64,000 bases of DNA. It comes from Streptomyces sp. ISL-96 (GTDB lineage Bacteria; Actinomycetota; Actinomycetes; Streptomycetales; Streptomycetaceae). The stretch spans positions 1 to 64,000 of the forward strand of contig NZ_JAGGPA010000064.1 of NCBI RefSeq assembly GCF_018614035.1, given 5' to 3'. The position numbers and the translations under genes were made by a program. The notes beneath the pieces are model-generated. The model was given only the letters and a program-made list of their open reading frames with translations, ran no database searches and had not been told where the DNA came from. Below are positions 40,324 through 49,188 of this stretch, piece by piece; positions within the stretch are counted from its first letter, which is position 1; each line of letters begins with the position of its first letter.

Positions 40324-40907
40324 TAAGCCTTGACTGATGCGGCCGATCTGGCGGCCTGCTCGATCTTCGTGCAGTAGGCGGCACGGGCTTCCTCGTCGAT
40401 CCGCTGCTCGTGTTCGGCGCGCAGCCCGGTCCGGCCGTCGAGGCCCTCGCGCAGGATGTCAGCGTGCCCGGCATGCCGGATGGACTCGCTGAGGACATGG
40501 ACCATGATGGCGAACAGGTTGGTGTTGGGATAAGGCTCCGGCCACCACGGCACGTGGCCGGGGGCGTCAAGGGGAAGCTCGTTGATCGTCGCGTCCGAGT
40601 GTGCCCACGTGCGCCGGTAGGACTCGATGATCTGATCGCGCGTCTCGTCCTCGGTCGCCCACAGATCGCTGCCGTCGTGGTCCTGCCATCGGGGCAGCGG
40701 TTCCGGGGAAGGGCGGTCGAAGACCTCGCCGAAGTACCTGGCCTCGACGCTGGCCACGTGTTTGACCAGGCCGAGGAGGTTGGTCCCGGTCGCTGTCAAA
40801 GGTCGGCGGGCGTCGTATTCGGATAGGCCGTCGAGTTTCCAGAGCAGCGCCTTGCGGTCCCGCCGCAGTCTCCCGTGCAGGTTGTCTTTTGCGAATTCAT
40901 CGATCAT
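40323..40907 (-). CDS. DinB family protein
   Basis: A 194-residue helical protein of the DinB/DUF664 type, with LLGLVKHVASVEARYFGEV and IMVHVLSESIRHAGHADILR carrying the His residues of the usual three-His metal site. Members are thiol-dependent or maleylpyruvate-isomerase-like, but the substrate is unknown. The start ATG at 40907 is chosen for its position before the first helix. The stop codon is formed with the target-site bases of the adjacent IS5 element. Confidence 0.82.
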   Translation of the reverse strand: MIDEFAKDNLHGRLRRDRKALLWKLDGLSEYDARRPLTATGTNLLGLVKHVASVEARYFGEVFDRPSPEPLPRWQDHDGSDLWATEDETRDQIIESYRRTWAHSDATINELPLDAPGHVPWWPEPYPNTNLFAIMVHVLSESIRHAGHADILREGLDGRTGLRAEHEQRIDEEARAAYCTKIEQAARSAASVKA

Positions 40908-40934
40908 GCGGCATGAGCCTGCCATGGGCTGCTC

Positions 40935-41046
40935 GTGGCCTCAAGATCCCGTACGTGGACCGCAACGACCGGCAGAGCCGAGGCCTGGCCATGGCCCCCG
41001 CCCTGAGCTGCTACAAGAAGCTCGCGAAACCTGCCACGTGAGACAA
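40935..41046 (+). mobile_element. IS5-type element, 3' remnant
   Basis: The plus strand ends CYKKLAKPAT-stop, then CACGTGAGACAACCTC, the same transposase C-terminus and terminal repeat as the element at 39461. Only about 110 bases remain. Its right end truncates the SGNH gene. Confidence 0.65.
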
Positions 41047-41654
41047 CCTCTTATGCTGGGCGGAACCGGCGCAGCCGATTTCTGTTTCCTGCGCAGCAGG
41101 TTCCATACTGGAGAGCTGGCCTTTGATTCACCCTGCCGTGCGAACATTTCCTTGTACATATTGTATTGGAAAAATGTGCCGTGGTCTTCGTCTCTGGCCT
41201 GCGGCATTCGCGCCAAACTCAGGTTATTGAATCCGGAGAACAGTACGATCTCATCCACTTTTGGGAGCAGGTGTCGATACAGGGTGAGCAACAACAGCTC
41301 CTGTGTGGAATTGAAGCTGCGGCCGCCGAAGTTGAGCCAGGTTTGATCCCGTTCATCGTGGACATTCAGTCTCGAAGGGAGAGTCCAGGCATCAGAACTG
41401 GCCCCTATGCCGAAAACCGTTGAACTACCCGCCAGCAATCGTACTGAATCGGCCGATCCATGGTCAGCTACTGAATAACTGCGATCTCCGTCCGTGGCAT
41501 ACCGAAAACCTACGGAATCAGTGTTCACCACTTCCGATCGATGGGATTGTGGATGGAAATACAGAAGATGCGGAAGCCAACGTATCTCACCCTTGCTTGT
41601 GAATTTTTCCTCGTAGCCCCGCAGGTACGGTGCCAGTTCGGTCCGGATACTCAC
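41047..41654 (-). pseudogene. SGNH/GDSL-type hydrolase, 3'-truncated
   Basis: About 200 codons remain. Block I reads LLAGSSTVFGIGAS with the nucleophile Ser, block II NFGGRSFNS, and block III LFSGFNNLSLA, giving an SGNH hydrolase fold, perhaps an acyl esterase acting on a sugar or peptide. The C-terminal Asp-x-x-His block is missing because an IS5-type remnant cuts the gene at 41046. Codon use is clearly less GC-rich than the window average. It is 44 bases downstream of the ATP-grasp gene on the same strand. Confidence 0.7.
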
Positions 41655-41698
41655 AGGTAGCTCCTCAGGCTGTACGTTCTGACCTTCGTCGAAAATAT

Positions 41699-42961
41699 TT
41701 ATTCGAGTTCGAGATTGATTGATTTCACAAGTTCGTTGAAAGTCCGAACAAGCCCGTCGCTACTGTCGGCAGTGAAAATGACATGACCAAGTGACTGCCA
41801 GACATGCGGGGGAACGTCGACTGTGTCCCCGACCTTGCGATAAAGAGAGAGCTCATGCACATGGGGGTTAAGAGCAGCTTCTTGCACCCCGGTAATCGCG
41901 CTGATCCGCCCGGCTCTCTCCGCAAAGAACAGATAGAATCCAGTCGGGGTGGGCTCAGGTCGGGGGCTGAGATCTGGTTTCCGGCCAGAAGCTATGTCCA
42001 GTACCGCGGTGACCAGGTCGACGCCGGTACTCAGCAGGACCGACTGGTAGACCGGCCCGCCCCCGATACGCGCCGCCGTCTCCAGGATCTTGGGAGTGCC
42101 GTCCTCCTGGATCCGGAATTCTGTGTGGGTTGCGCCCATCTCCATACCGATAGCTCGGTGGGCTGCGGCGACAAGCTCGATGACACGCTGCTGCACTTCT
42201 ACCGGAAGCCGGCTAGGGGTCGTGTAGTGCACATCTGCGAAGTAGGGGCCGGTCGCGGGGAGCGGCTTGTCATGGATGGCGATTACATGCGCCTGACCAT
42301 CCACGACGATCGACTCGACACTGATTTCCGCCCCTGGCAAATACTGCTCCAGAATGATCGCGTAATCATATTCATTTATAGCCCACTCATAGAGCGGATT
42401 GTGTTCAATTCCGGCCCACGCACCACGTTGAATGGTAGCGAAATGCTCGGTGAGCTCATCGATGTCATCCACTCGGCGCAAGTACCCGGTGTCGTTGTCA
42501 ACGAGTGGTTTCATCACAAGAGGGAAACCGATACGTGCAGATTGCGTCAATGCCTCTTCGACTGTCCGAGCCAGACCATAAACGGGCTGAGGGATGTTCT
42601 CTGAGTCAAATGCTCGACGCATCGCATACTTGTCACGCACAGTATGTGCTGCATGCTCACTTATGAATGGCAATCCCAGCTCGGATGCCACCGCCGCTGC
42701 AGCCGGCACGCTGTGTCCGACGAACGCCGCGACGGCTCGAATCGGTTCCGGCTCGGACGCAGCAAGGTCGCGGACTGCGGCAACCGTGGCCTTGATATCT
42801 GAGGTGTCCACCGACAGAACAACGTCCGCAAATTCGTTCTCCCAGGTGGGATCCTTCACTAAAAGCAAAAGCCGTTCCCCGTTTTCTTTTGCATACTCTG
42901 CAGCTCGTGCCAGGTGCCTGCGGCGGCTCGCGTTCGATTTGTGGAGTACAAGAATGGTCAT
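41699..42961 (-). CDS. ATP-grasp ligase
   Basis: A 420-residue ATP-grasp enzyme of the type that joins an amino acid or carboxylate to an amine (BL00235/carnosine-synthase-like). The N-terminal Rossmann-like part has PFISEHAAHTVRDKYAMR. The ATP-grasp core has FPLVMKPLVDNDTGYLRRVD and the Mg-binding HTEFRIQEDGTPKILETAAR. The start ATG is at 42961. The region is less GC-rich than its neighbours, suggesting acquisition. With the SGNH gene downstream and an MqnA-like fragment upstream on the same strand, it looks like the surviving part of a biosynthetic operon. The product is not predictable. Confidence 0.85.
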   Translation of the reverse strand: MTILVLHKSNASRRRHLARAAEYAKENGERLLLLVKDPTWENEFADVVLSVDTSDIKATVAAVRDLAASEPEPIRAVAAFVGHSVPAAAAVASELGLPFISEHAAHTVRDKYAMRRAFDSENIPQPVYGLARTVEEALTQSARIGFPLVMKPLVDNDTGYLRRVDDIDELTEHFATIQRGAWAGIEHNPLYEWAINEYDYAIILEQYLPGAEISVESIVVDGQAHVIAIHDKPLPATGPYFADVHYTTPSRLPVEVQQRVIELVAAAHRAIGMEMGATHTEFRIQEDGTPKILETAARIGGGPVYQSVLLSTGVDLVTAVLDIASGRKPDLSPRPEPTPTGFYLFFAERAGRISAITGVQEAALNPHVHELSLYRKVGDTVDVPPHVWQSLGHVIFTADSSDGLVRTFNELVKSINLELE

Positions 42962-43099
42962 TCTTTACTTCTTCCATGCATTGCGTGGCACGCTAGTGGT
43001 CACTCCCACGCCGAGTTGCGCCTGACTGTCGCGCATAGAGCCTGCGATGGTCCATCCAATCCCGGTGTCCTCGGAGTCCACAGAACTCCATTGGACTGA

Positions 43100-43253
43100 T
43101 CGGGTCGCTCAGGATCTCGGGCGTAACGCGAACGGGCTCCAGGCCGAAGAGCCTTCCGATACCTCTGGCAGCCCACAGCCGAGGCAGAAGGTTGAGAAAC
43201 TCGATGTGACCAACTGTCGGACGTTGCCGACCTGTGTGCAGCCCCGATGACAC
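43100..43253 (-). pseudogene. MqnA-like protein, N-terminal fragment
   Basis: From a possible GTG at 43253 the frame reads VGHIEFLNLLPRLWAARG and IGRLFGLEPVRVTPEILS, very close to the start of MqnA/MqnD-type futalosine-pathway enzymes. After about 50 codons the similarity ends and the frame runs on into unrelated sequence. It lies upstream of the ATP-grasp gene in the same orientation. Confidence 0.5.
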
Positions 43254-43525
43254 ACAATCAAAACCCTTACCCCCTGCTCCGCTTTCAGCGGCTCCCCCGA
43301 GCGATCGCAATCTAACCACACGTCCCGCTAGCTGAACGTGGGGGTGGGGACCGGGCGTTGGGGATGGGGTGTGCCAAGTAAGCCCTGTCTGGGGTAGTTT
43401 GAGCACCAAGTAAGTTTCCATCCTGGATTCCACCAACTGGCCATGGGCGCAACGGCGTTCGCGATCGAAGCGAGCGAGCTGGCCACATCGTTAGGCGGCC
43501 GGGATCATCCCGGGCGGGCCCGCCG

Positions 43526-43850
43526 ATGAGTGAGGCCGACTGGAACAAGCTGATCAGAGGCTGGTTCCCGGAGCCCGTCAACTCCCGGCCGCGGCGGGTT
43601 ACCTGGGCAGAGATCGACCGCGCGGCCTTCCGCTGTTTCGGCGGCGCCCCGCGCCGCTTGGTCCCGGACACCCTGAGGACCGGGGTCGAAAGGCCCGACT
43701 CTACGACCCGAAAATCAACAAGGTGTATCCCGAACTTGCCGTCCATTACGGCGTGTTGGTGGACCGGCCCGCGCTTTGAAGCCGAAGGACAAGCCCCGGG
43801 TTGAGCGGCCGATGCCCTACATTCGCAACTCGGTCTGGCGGAACGGCAGT
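43526..43850 (+). pseudogene. IS21-type transposase (IstA) relic
   Basis: The frame reads WAEIDRAAFRCFGGAPRRLV and PDTLRTGVERPD, then shifts by one base and continues LYDPKINKVYPELAVHYGVL, followed by a stop and VERPMPYIRNSVW. This is the C-terminal core of IS21-family IstA, broken by a frameshift and a stop. Confidence 0.7.
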
Positions 43851-44443
43851 CCACACGCCGTCAGTGCTGGCTCACTGGTCGCCCTCGACGGTCGTCCCGA
43901 CCATGGTCCAGGTCTTCCAAGTGGGCGAACTTGTCAGGTCCCACTCGGCACTTGAGCAGGAAAACCACTCCTGACCGACCGCCACAACATCGGCTGCCGC
44001 GCTCAGCGGTGGTGCTGCGGTCGTAGTCCACGCCGACCACGGGTCACTCCGACGACCCCGACGCCGAAGTGCGTCGCCTGCTAGATTCCCCGTAAAGGCG
44101 CTACCAGCTGTTCCCGCAGAGTTCCCCCACTCGACACCGAATCGGTGAGCTTGTGGTGATGGCCTGAGGAGAGAACTGTCTGGCCGACTCCGATTACCGG
44201 TACGAGCGCGGATCGGTAACCGCTGCGGAGGTGAAACTGTGCTCATACCCAACTCATCTCTGTTGTCCAGAGTATGAGATAGCGGTTTGTGGGCTCTAAA
44301 GGGCTGGCGGGACAGAGCCGGCGCCATGGGAAGATGTCAACGTCCGAGTCAACGGACATGGCTTTCATGGATGAACTAGACGATATGTCCGAGAAATCTG
44401 GACGTACCGACGGCTCCATGGTGCCGATCAGCAATGAAGGAGC
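43851..44443. other. Gene-free region before the enolase
   Basis: No gene is supported. Open frames here lack ribosome sites and streptomycete codon bias. It must contain the enolase promoter, but I could not pick one with confidence. Confidence 0.4.
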
Positions 44444-44446
44444 ATG

Positions 44447-45730
44447 ATGACTGCGATTACCCGAGTTGTCGGACGCGAAGTCTTGGACAGCAGGGGCAAC
44501 CCGACCGTCGAGGTGGATGTCCTCCTGGAGGACGGGTCGTTGGGCCGTGCCGCGGTTCCCTCCGGTGCGTCGACGGGCGCCAACGAAGCCGTCGAACTCC
44601 GTGACGGTGATGCTTCGCGCTTCCACGGCAAGGGCGTTCGCACGGCGGTTGAAGCGGTTAACAGCGTCATAGCGGACTCCTTGGTGGGAGTCGAAGCGGA
44701 GAACCAGGCGCTGGTTGACGAGGTGATGATTTCGCTCGACGGCACGCCCAACAAGGGGAAGCTGGGAGCCAACGCGATTCTCGGTGTCTCACTGGCTACG
44801 GTGAAAGCCGCAGCTGCGGCGCACCGCGTACCGCTGTACCGCTACGTCGGAGGGTCGAGCGCCCGACTGCTGCCCGTACCGATGATGAACATCATCAACG
44901 GTGGTGCACACGCAAACAACGCCCTGGACTTCCAGGAGTTCATGATCGCGCCGATCGGAGCGGAGAACTTCTTCGAGGCCGTGCGCATGGGGTCCGAGGT
45001 CTTCCACAACCTGCGCAAGGCGCTGTCGGATGCCGGTCACAGCACCGGTGTGGGCGATGAAGGCGGCTTCGCTCCCAACCTCCGTACCTCCGACGAGGCG
45101 CTGCAGTTCGTCGTGGATGCCATCGAGAAGTCCGGGTACACGCCAGGTGAGGAGATCTCCCTGGTCATGGACCCGGCTACGTCCGAGTTCTTCAGGGACG
45201 GGGTCTACGACTACGCGGGCGAGGGCAAGAAGCGGTCGATCGAGGAGCACGCGCAGTACCTCTCGGACCTGGTCTCTCGATACCCGATCGCGTCGATCGA
45301 AGACGCCATGGCGGAGGATGACTTCGAGGGCTGGAAGCTGCTGATGCAGGTGCTGGGCGACAAGTGCCAGCTCACCGGCGACGATGTGTTCTGCACCAAT
45401 GTCGACCGGCTCAACGACGGCATCCGGGACGGTATCGCCAACTCGATCCTGGTGAAGGTGAACCAGATCGGTTCGCTCACCGAGACCCTCACCACGGTGG
45501 ACACCGCACACAAGGCCGGCTACACGGTCGTCATGTCGCACCGTTCCGGCGAGACCGAGGACACCACCATCGCGGATCTGGCGGTCGCCACAGGCTGTGG
45601 CCAGATCAAGACTGGCTCGTTGTCCCGTTCGGACCGCACGGCCAAGTACAACCAGCTCATCCGCATCGAGGAGGAGCTGGGCGCGCAAGCTCTGTATGCG
45701 GGCCGGTCGGCGTTGTACGTCCGTTCCTGA
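44447..45730 (+). CDS. eno: Enolase (phosphopyruvate hydratase)
   Basis: A full-length enolase of 427 residues, converting 2-phosphoglycerate to phosphoenolpyruvate. Catalytic parts are all present: SGASTGANEA loop, NNALDFQEFM, GVGDEGGFAPN with the catalytic Glu, MDPATSEFF, the metal Asp in ASIEDAMAEDD, LTGDDVFCTN, the Lys in ILVKVNQIGS, and SHRSGETEDT. AAGGAG five bases before the ATG at 44447 favours this start over ATG 44444. No other glycolysis genes are near, and it lies between transposon relics and a peptidase, so it is probably an additional enolase copy rather than the main one. Confidence 0.95.
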   Translation: MTAITRVVGREVLDSRGNPTVEVDVLLEDGSLGRAAVPSGASTGANEAVELRDGDASRFHGKGVRTAVEAVNSVIADSLVGVEAENQALVDEVMISLDGTPNKGKLGANAILGVSLATVKAAAAAHRVPLYRYVGGSSARLLPVPMMNIINGGAHANNALDFQEFMIAPIGAENFFEAVRMGSEVFHNLRKALSDAGHSTGVGDEGGFAPNLRTSDEALQFVVDAIEKSGYTPGEEISLVMDPATSEFFRDGVYDYAGEGKKRSIEEHAQYLSDLVSRYPIASIEDAMAEDDFEGWKLLMQVLGDKCQLTGDDVFCTNVDRLNDGIRDGIANSILVKVNQIGSLTETLTTVDTAHKAGYTVVMSHRSGETEDTTIADLAVATGCGQIKTGSLSRSDRTAKYNQLIRIEEELGAQALYAGRSALYVRS

Positions 45731-45744
45731 ATCTGCTCAGCAAT

Positions 45745-45772
45745 GCGCCGGGCCCTTCGAAGGGTCCGGCGC
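45745..45772. terminator. Terminator after enolase
   Basis: A 13-base stem (GCGCCGGGCCCTT with its complement, one G-T pair) and a two-base loop 15 bases after the stop. Confidence 0.75.
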
Positions 45773-46359
45773 GCTTTCGCGTGAAGAACGCTATGCGGAT
45801 GCTGACCCGCCGGCTGTATCACTGCAGTGCGAGAACGCAGTCTGTAGCTCGCCCGCATACCCATCGGCTTCGGCGTGAAGCGGTATGACCGGTGCGTGAT
45901 CAGACCCTGGACGATGCAGTTCAGGTGGAAGCGCCGGCCGATCATGGTCCTGATCCGGCCCAGGGTCCGGCGCTGGTCCCCCCCAGCCCGTGCGCGGCCG
46001 GGCCCTTGCCGAGCTCCCGTTCGAGCTGCCCGAACTGTGCCTCGCTCAGCCGCGGAAGCAGCCGTTCCCAAAGTTCCTGACGTTCGGCACTCAACCCCGC
46101 CTGCTTCTGGATACCGCATCCATCGGTGACACCGGTATCCCCTTCACGGGCACAGGGTGCGCCTCCGCACCCGTCGCGCGATTCCGTATCCGATCACGCC
46201 GAATCGATAGACCAGATGGGGGCTACCCCGGCATGCCGGTCTGTTTTTCCTTGACGTCCGGGGCCACACCCTGCTGGTGGGGCGCGTGAATAACCAGGGG
46301 CGGAGCCGTTGGGCAAGGAGCACCATCAGCTGCTCATCGATCAGATATCGCGCCCCTAG
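45773..46359. other. Gene-free region
   Basis: No convincing gene in this stretch. Open frames are short and none has a ribosome site with recognisable sequence. Confidence 0.4.
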
Positions 46360-46523
46360 ACCCGGACTTCGCAGGTCACCCGATCGTGAAGATCAAGCGG
46401 TCGTAGCCGATCGCTCGCCGATCGGAAGCGTAGCGGCGATAGCTGTCCCGGTCCGGCCCGGTCGAGATCGGACGCTGGGAGGCCGCTGCGGCGAACCTTT
46501 TCGGCGACCTGCGAAGTCCGGGC
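46360..46523. repeat. 164-bp inverted-repeat element (MITE-like)
   Basis: Perfect 17-base arms CCCGGACTTCGCAGGTC (46361-46377) and complement (46506-46522) enclose about 128 bases without coding capacity. CTAG occurs directly outside both ends (46356-46359 and 46524-46527), consistent with a 4-base target duplication. The right end is 13 bases from the start of the S9 peptidase gene, so the element supplies its promoter region. Confidence 0.65.
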
Positions 46524-46536
46524 CTAGAGTGCCCGC

Positions 46537-48657
46537 ATGGACGCCCAGGGTTTTCCTCGCCAGTTCGCCCGTACGCGCCGCTTCTCACTCGGGATCCCCC
46601 GGCGGTTCACTGTCTCGCCCGACGGCCAACGGGTCCTGTTCGTACGGTCGGACGCGGGCGACGACCCGGTCAGCAGACTCTGGTTGTACGAGGACGGGAG
46701 CGAGCGGATACTCGCCGGGCCCGAGGGCGCCGGTGACGTTCCCGAGGCCGAGCGGATCCGGCGGGAGCGGGCCCGTGAGACGTCCTGCGGGGTGGTGGCC
46801 TACGCGAGTGACGGGGAGGCCCGCGTGGTGGCGTACGCCTTGGGAGGCGAACTCTGGACCGTACGGACGGACGGGGCCGGGGACGGAGCCGCCCCGCACC
46901 GTATCCCCACGGCGGGCCCGGTGGTCGACCCGCGGCCGTCCCCCGACGGAACGCTCGTCGCGTACGTCACCGGCGGCGCCCTGCGCGTCGTGCGAACCGA
47001 CCGCACCGGGGACCGGCCGCTCGCCGTTCCCGAGAACGCCGACGTGACGTACGGACTCGCGGACCATGTGGCGGCGGAATCGCTCGACCGGATGCGCGGC
47101 TACTGGTGGTCGCCGGACAGCGAAGCCCTGCTCGTCGCGCGCGTGGACACGTCGATGGTGCAGCGCCGGTACATCGGCGATCCGGCACATCCCGGGAACG
47201 CACCCCGGTCGTTCCCGTATCCGTCCGCCGGAACAGCCAATGCCGAAACTACGATGCACCTCGTACGAGTTGACGGCGAGCGGGTAGCGGTGCGGGTGCC
47301 CGCCGAGGCCGACGCGGAACTCCACGCGCAGGACCGGTGGACGGACCGGGCCTTCGAATATCTCGTCACGGCCTGGTGGGACTCCACGGGACCGGCCATG
47401 AACGTGCAGACGAGGGACCAGCGCACGGCGTACCTGATGGACATCGACCCCGTGACGGGTGAGACCTCGCTGCTGCACCACCAGGGCGACGCCGCATGGC
47501 TGGAGTTCGTTCCCGGAGCGCCCACACGCACGTCCACCGGTTCACCCGTCCTTGCGGTCGTACCGCCGGGCAGTGACGTCCGCGGCCTGAGGACGGCCCG
47601 GCACGGAGCCGTCACACCGCCCGGACTGAACGTTCGCGAAGTGCTGTGCACCCTGGGCGAGCGGATCCTGTTCACCGCGAGCGACGAGCCGACGGAGGTC
47701 CATGTCTGGTCGTACGAACCGGACTCGGGTTTCGTCCGGCTGAGTGAGGGGCCCGGTGTCCACACGGCCGCCGTCGGCGGTGACACGCTCGTACTCGACA
47801 GCATGACACCCGACGGGCACACCGTGACCGTGCTGCGCGACGGCAAGCCCGCCGGGCACATCACCGTACGCGCCGAGGAACCGCTCGTCACGCCACGGCC
47901 GGTGCGCCTCTCCCTCGGCGAGCGCGAGCTGCGCAGCCTGCTCTTCCTCCCGTCGTGGCACGAGCCGGGGACGGGCAGCCTCCCGGTCCTGCTCAGCCCG
48001 TACGCCGGTCCCGGGATCCAACTGGTGGTGAAGGCCCGGGCATGGTGGACGGCAGTGGGTCAGTGGTGGGCGGAGCAGGGTTTCGCCGTACTGATGACGG
48101 ACGGGCGCGGTACGCCGGGGCGCGGCGTGGAGTGGGAGAAGAGCATCCACGGCGATCAGCTGACGCCCGTACTCGAAGACCAGGTTGACGCGCTGCACGC
48201 GGCGGCCACGTACTGCGCCGACCTGGACCTGGGGCGGGTCGGGATCCGTGGCTGGTCCTTCGGCGGCTATCTGGCGGCCGCCGCCGTGCTGCACCGCCCC
48301 GACGTCTTCCACGCCGCTGTCGCGGGCGCGGCACCCACCGATCTGCGGCTCTACGACACGCACTGGAAGGAACGCTACCTCGGCCACCCCGACGTATTTC
48401 CGGAGAACTACGAGCGCTGCTCCCTCGTCGAGCACGCCCACAAGCTGACCCGGCCGCTGATGCTGGTGCACGGCACGGCGGACGACAACGTGGTGCCGGC
48501 CCACATGCTGCGCTTCTCGGCGGCGCTGCTCGCGGCGGGGCGGCCGCACAGCGTCCTGCCGCTCCCGGGAGCGAGTCACCTCGTTACCCAGGAAGGCGTG
48601 GCGGACTCCCTGTTGCTGCTGGAACTCGACTTCCTGAAGAAATCGCTCGGGTGCTGA
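46537..48657 (+). CDS. S9 family prolyl oligopeptidase/dipeptidyl peptidase
   Basis: A 706-residue serine peptidase of the DPP-IV/S9 type. The N-terminal 430 or so residues form a beta-propeller (RRFTVSPDGQRVLFVRSD; repeated WLYEDG-like blades), and the C-terminal part is an alpha/beta hydrolase. The catalytic Ser is in RGWSFGGYLAA near residue 574, Asp in HGTADDNVVP near 648, and His in GASHLV near 681. There is no signal peptide, so it should act in the cytosol on Pro-containing peptides. The transcription start lies within or at the edge of the 164-bp repeat element. Confidence 0.93.
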   Translation: MDAQGFPRQFARTRRFSLGIPRRFTVSPDGQRVLFVRSDAGDDPVSRLWLYEDGSERILAGPEGAGDVPEAERIRRERARETSCGVVAYASDGEARVVAYALGGELWTVRTDGAGDGAAPHRIPTAGPVVDPRPSPDGTLVAYVTGGALRVVRTDRTGDRPLAVPENADVTYGLADHVAAESLDRMRGYWWSPDSEALLVARVDTSMVQRRYIGDPAHPGNAPRSFPYPSAGTANAETTMHLVRVDGERVAVRVPAEADAELHAQDRWTDRAFEYLVTAWWDSTGPAMNVQTRDQRTAYLMDIDPVTGETSLLHHQGDAAWLEFVPGAPTRTSTGSPVLAVVPPGSDVRGLRTARHGAVTPPGLNVREVLCTLGERILFTASDEPTEVHVWSYEPDSGFVRLSEGPGVHTAAVGGDTLVLDSMTPDGHTVTVLRDGKPAGHITVRAEEPLVTPRPVRLSLGERELRSLLFLPSWHEPGTGSLPVLLSPYAGPGIQLVVKARAWWTAVGQWWAEQGFAVLMTDGRGTPGRGVEWEKSIHGDQLTPVLEDQVDALHAAATYCADLDLGRVGIRGWSFGGYLAAAAVLHRPDVFHAAVAGAAPTDLRLYDTHWKERYLGHPDVFPENYERCSLVEHAHKLTRPLMLVHGTADDNVVPAHMLRFSAALLAAGRPHSVLPLPGASHLVTQEGVADSLLLLELDFLKKSLGC

Positions 48658-48717
48658 ACACCGGGGCCCGCTCCCGCGTACAACATCACGTAGCCAGTCG
48701 TCGAAGAGGAGTGCCGC

Positions 48718-49188
48718 ATGACGGGATCTCAGGAGACAGGGCGGCTGTTCGGCCGCCGTACGGTCGTCGCCGCGGTGGGTGCGGCCGGGGTCGCCGCCGC
48801 GCTGACGGCCTGCGGTGGATCGGACAGTGACAGCCCGGCCGGCACCACTGTCGAGAAGCCCGCGGGCGGCAGCGGGGCGGGCGGCAGCGGGGCAGGCGCG
48901 GGCGCGGTACTGGCCAAGACGGCCGACATCCCCGAGGGCGGCGGCAAGGTCTTCGCCGACAAGGGGCTGGTCGTCACCCAGCCCACGGCGGGGCAGTTCA
49001 AGGCGTTCTCGTCGAAGTGCACCCACCAGGGCTGCGCGGTCAAGGACGTGGCGAACGGGATGATCAACTGCCCCTGCCACGGGAGCATGTTCGACGCGAC
49101 GGACGGCAGCGTGAAGGGCGGCCCGGCGAAAGCGCCGCTCCCGGCCGCCGCGATCAAGGTCGAGGGCGACTCGATCACCCTTGCCTGA
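48718..49188 (+). CDS. Rieske 2Fe-2S lipoprotein
   Basis: A 156-residue protein. The N-terminus has twin Arg (LFGRRTVVAAVG) and a lipobox LTACGG, so it is probably exported folded by Tat and lipidated. A Gly/Ser/Ala linker leads to a Rieske domain with CTHQGC near residue 100 and CPCHGS near 119, the two Cys-His pairs for the cluster. It is 60 bases after the peptidase gene. It is a small stand-alone electron carrier; its partner is not in the window. Confidence 0.92.
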   Translation: MTGSQETGRLFGRRTVVAAVGAAGVAAALTACGGSDSDSPAGTTVEKPAGGSGAGGSGAGAGAVLAKTADIPEGGGKVFADKGLVVTQPTAGQFKAFSSKCTHQGCAVKDVANGMINCPCHGSMFDATDGSVKGGPAKAPLPAAAIKVEGDSITLA

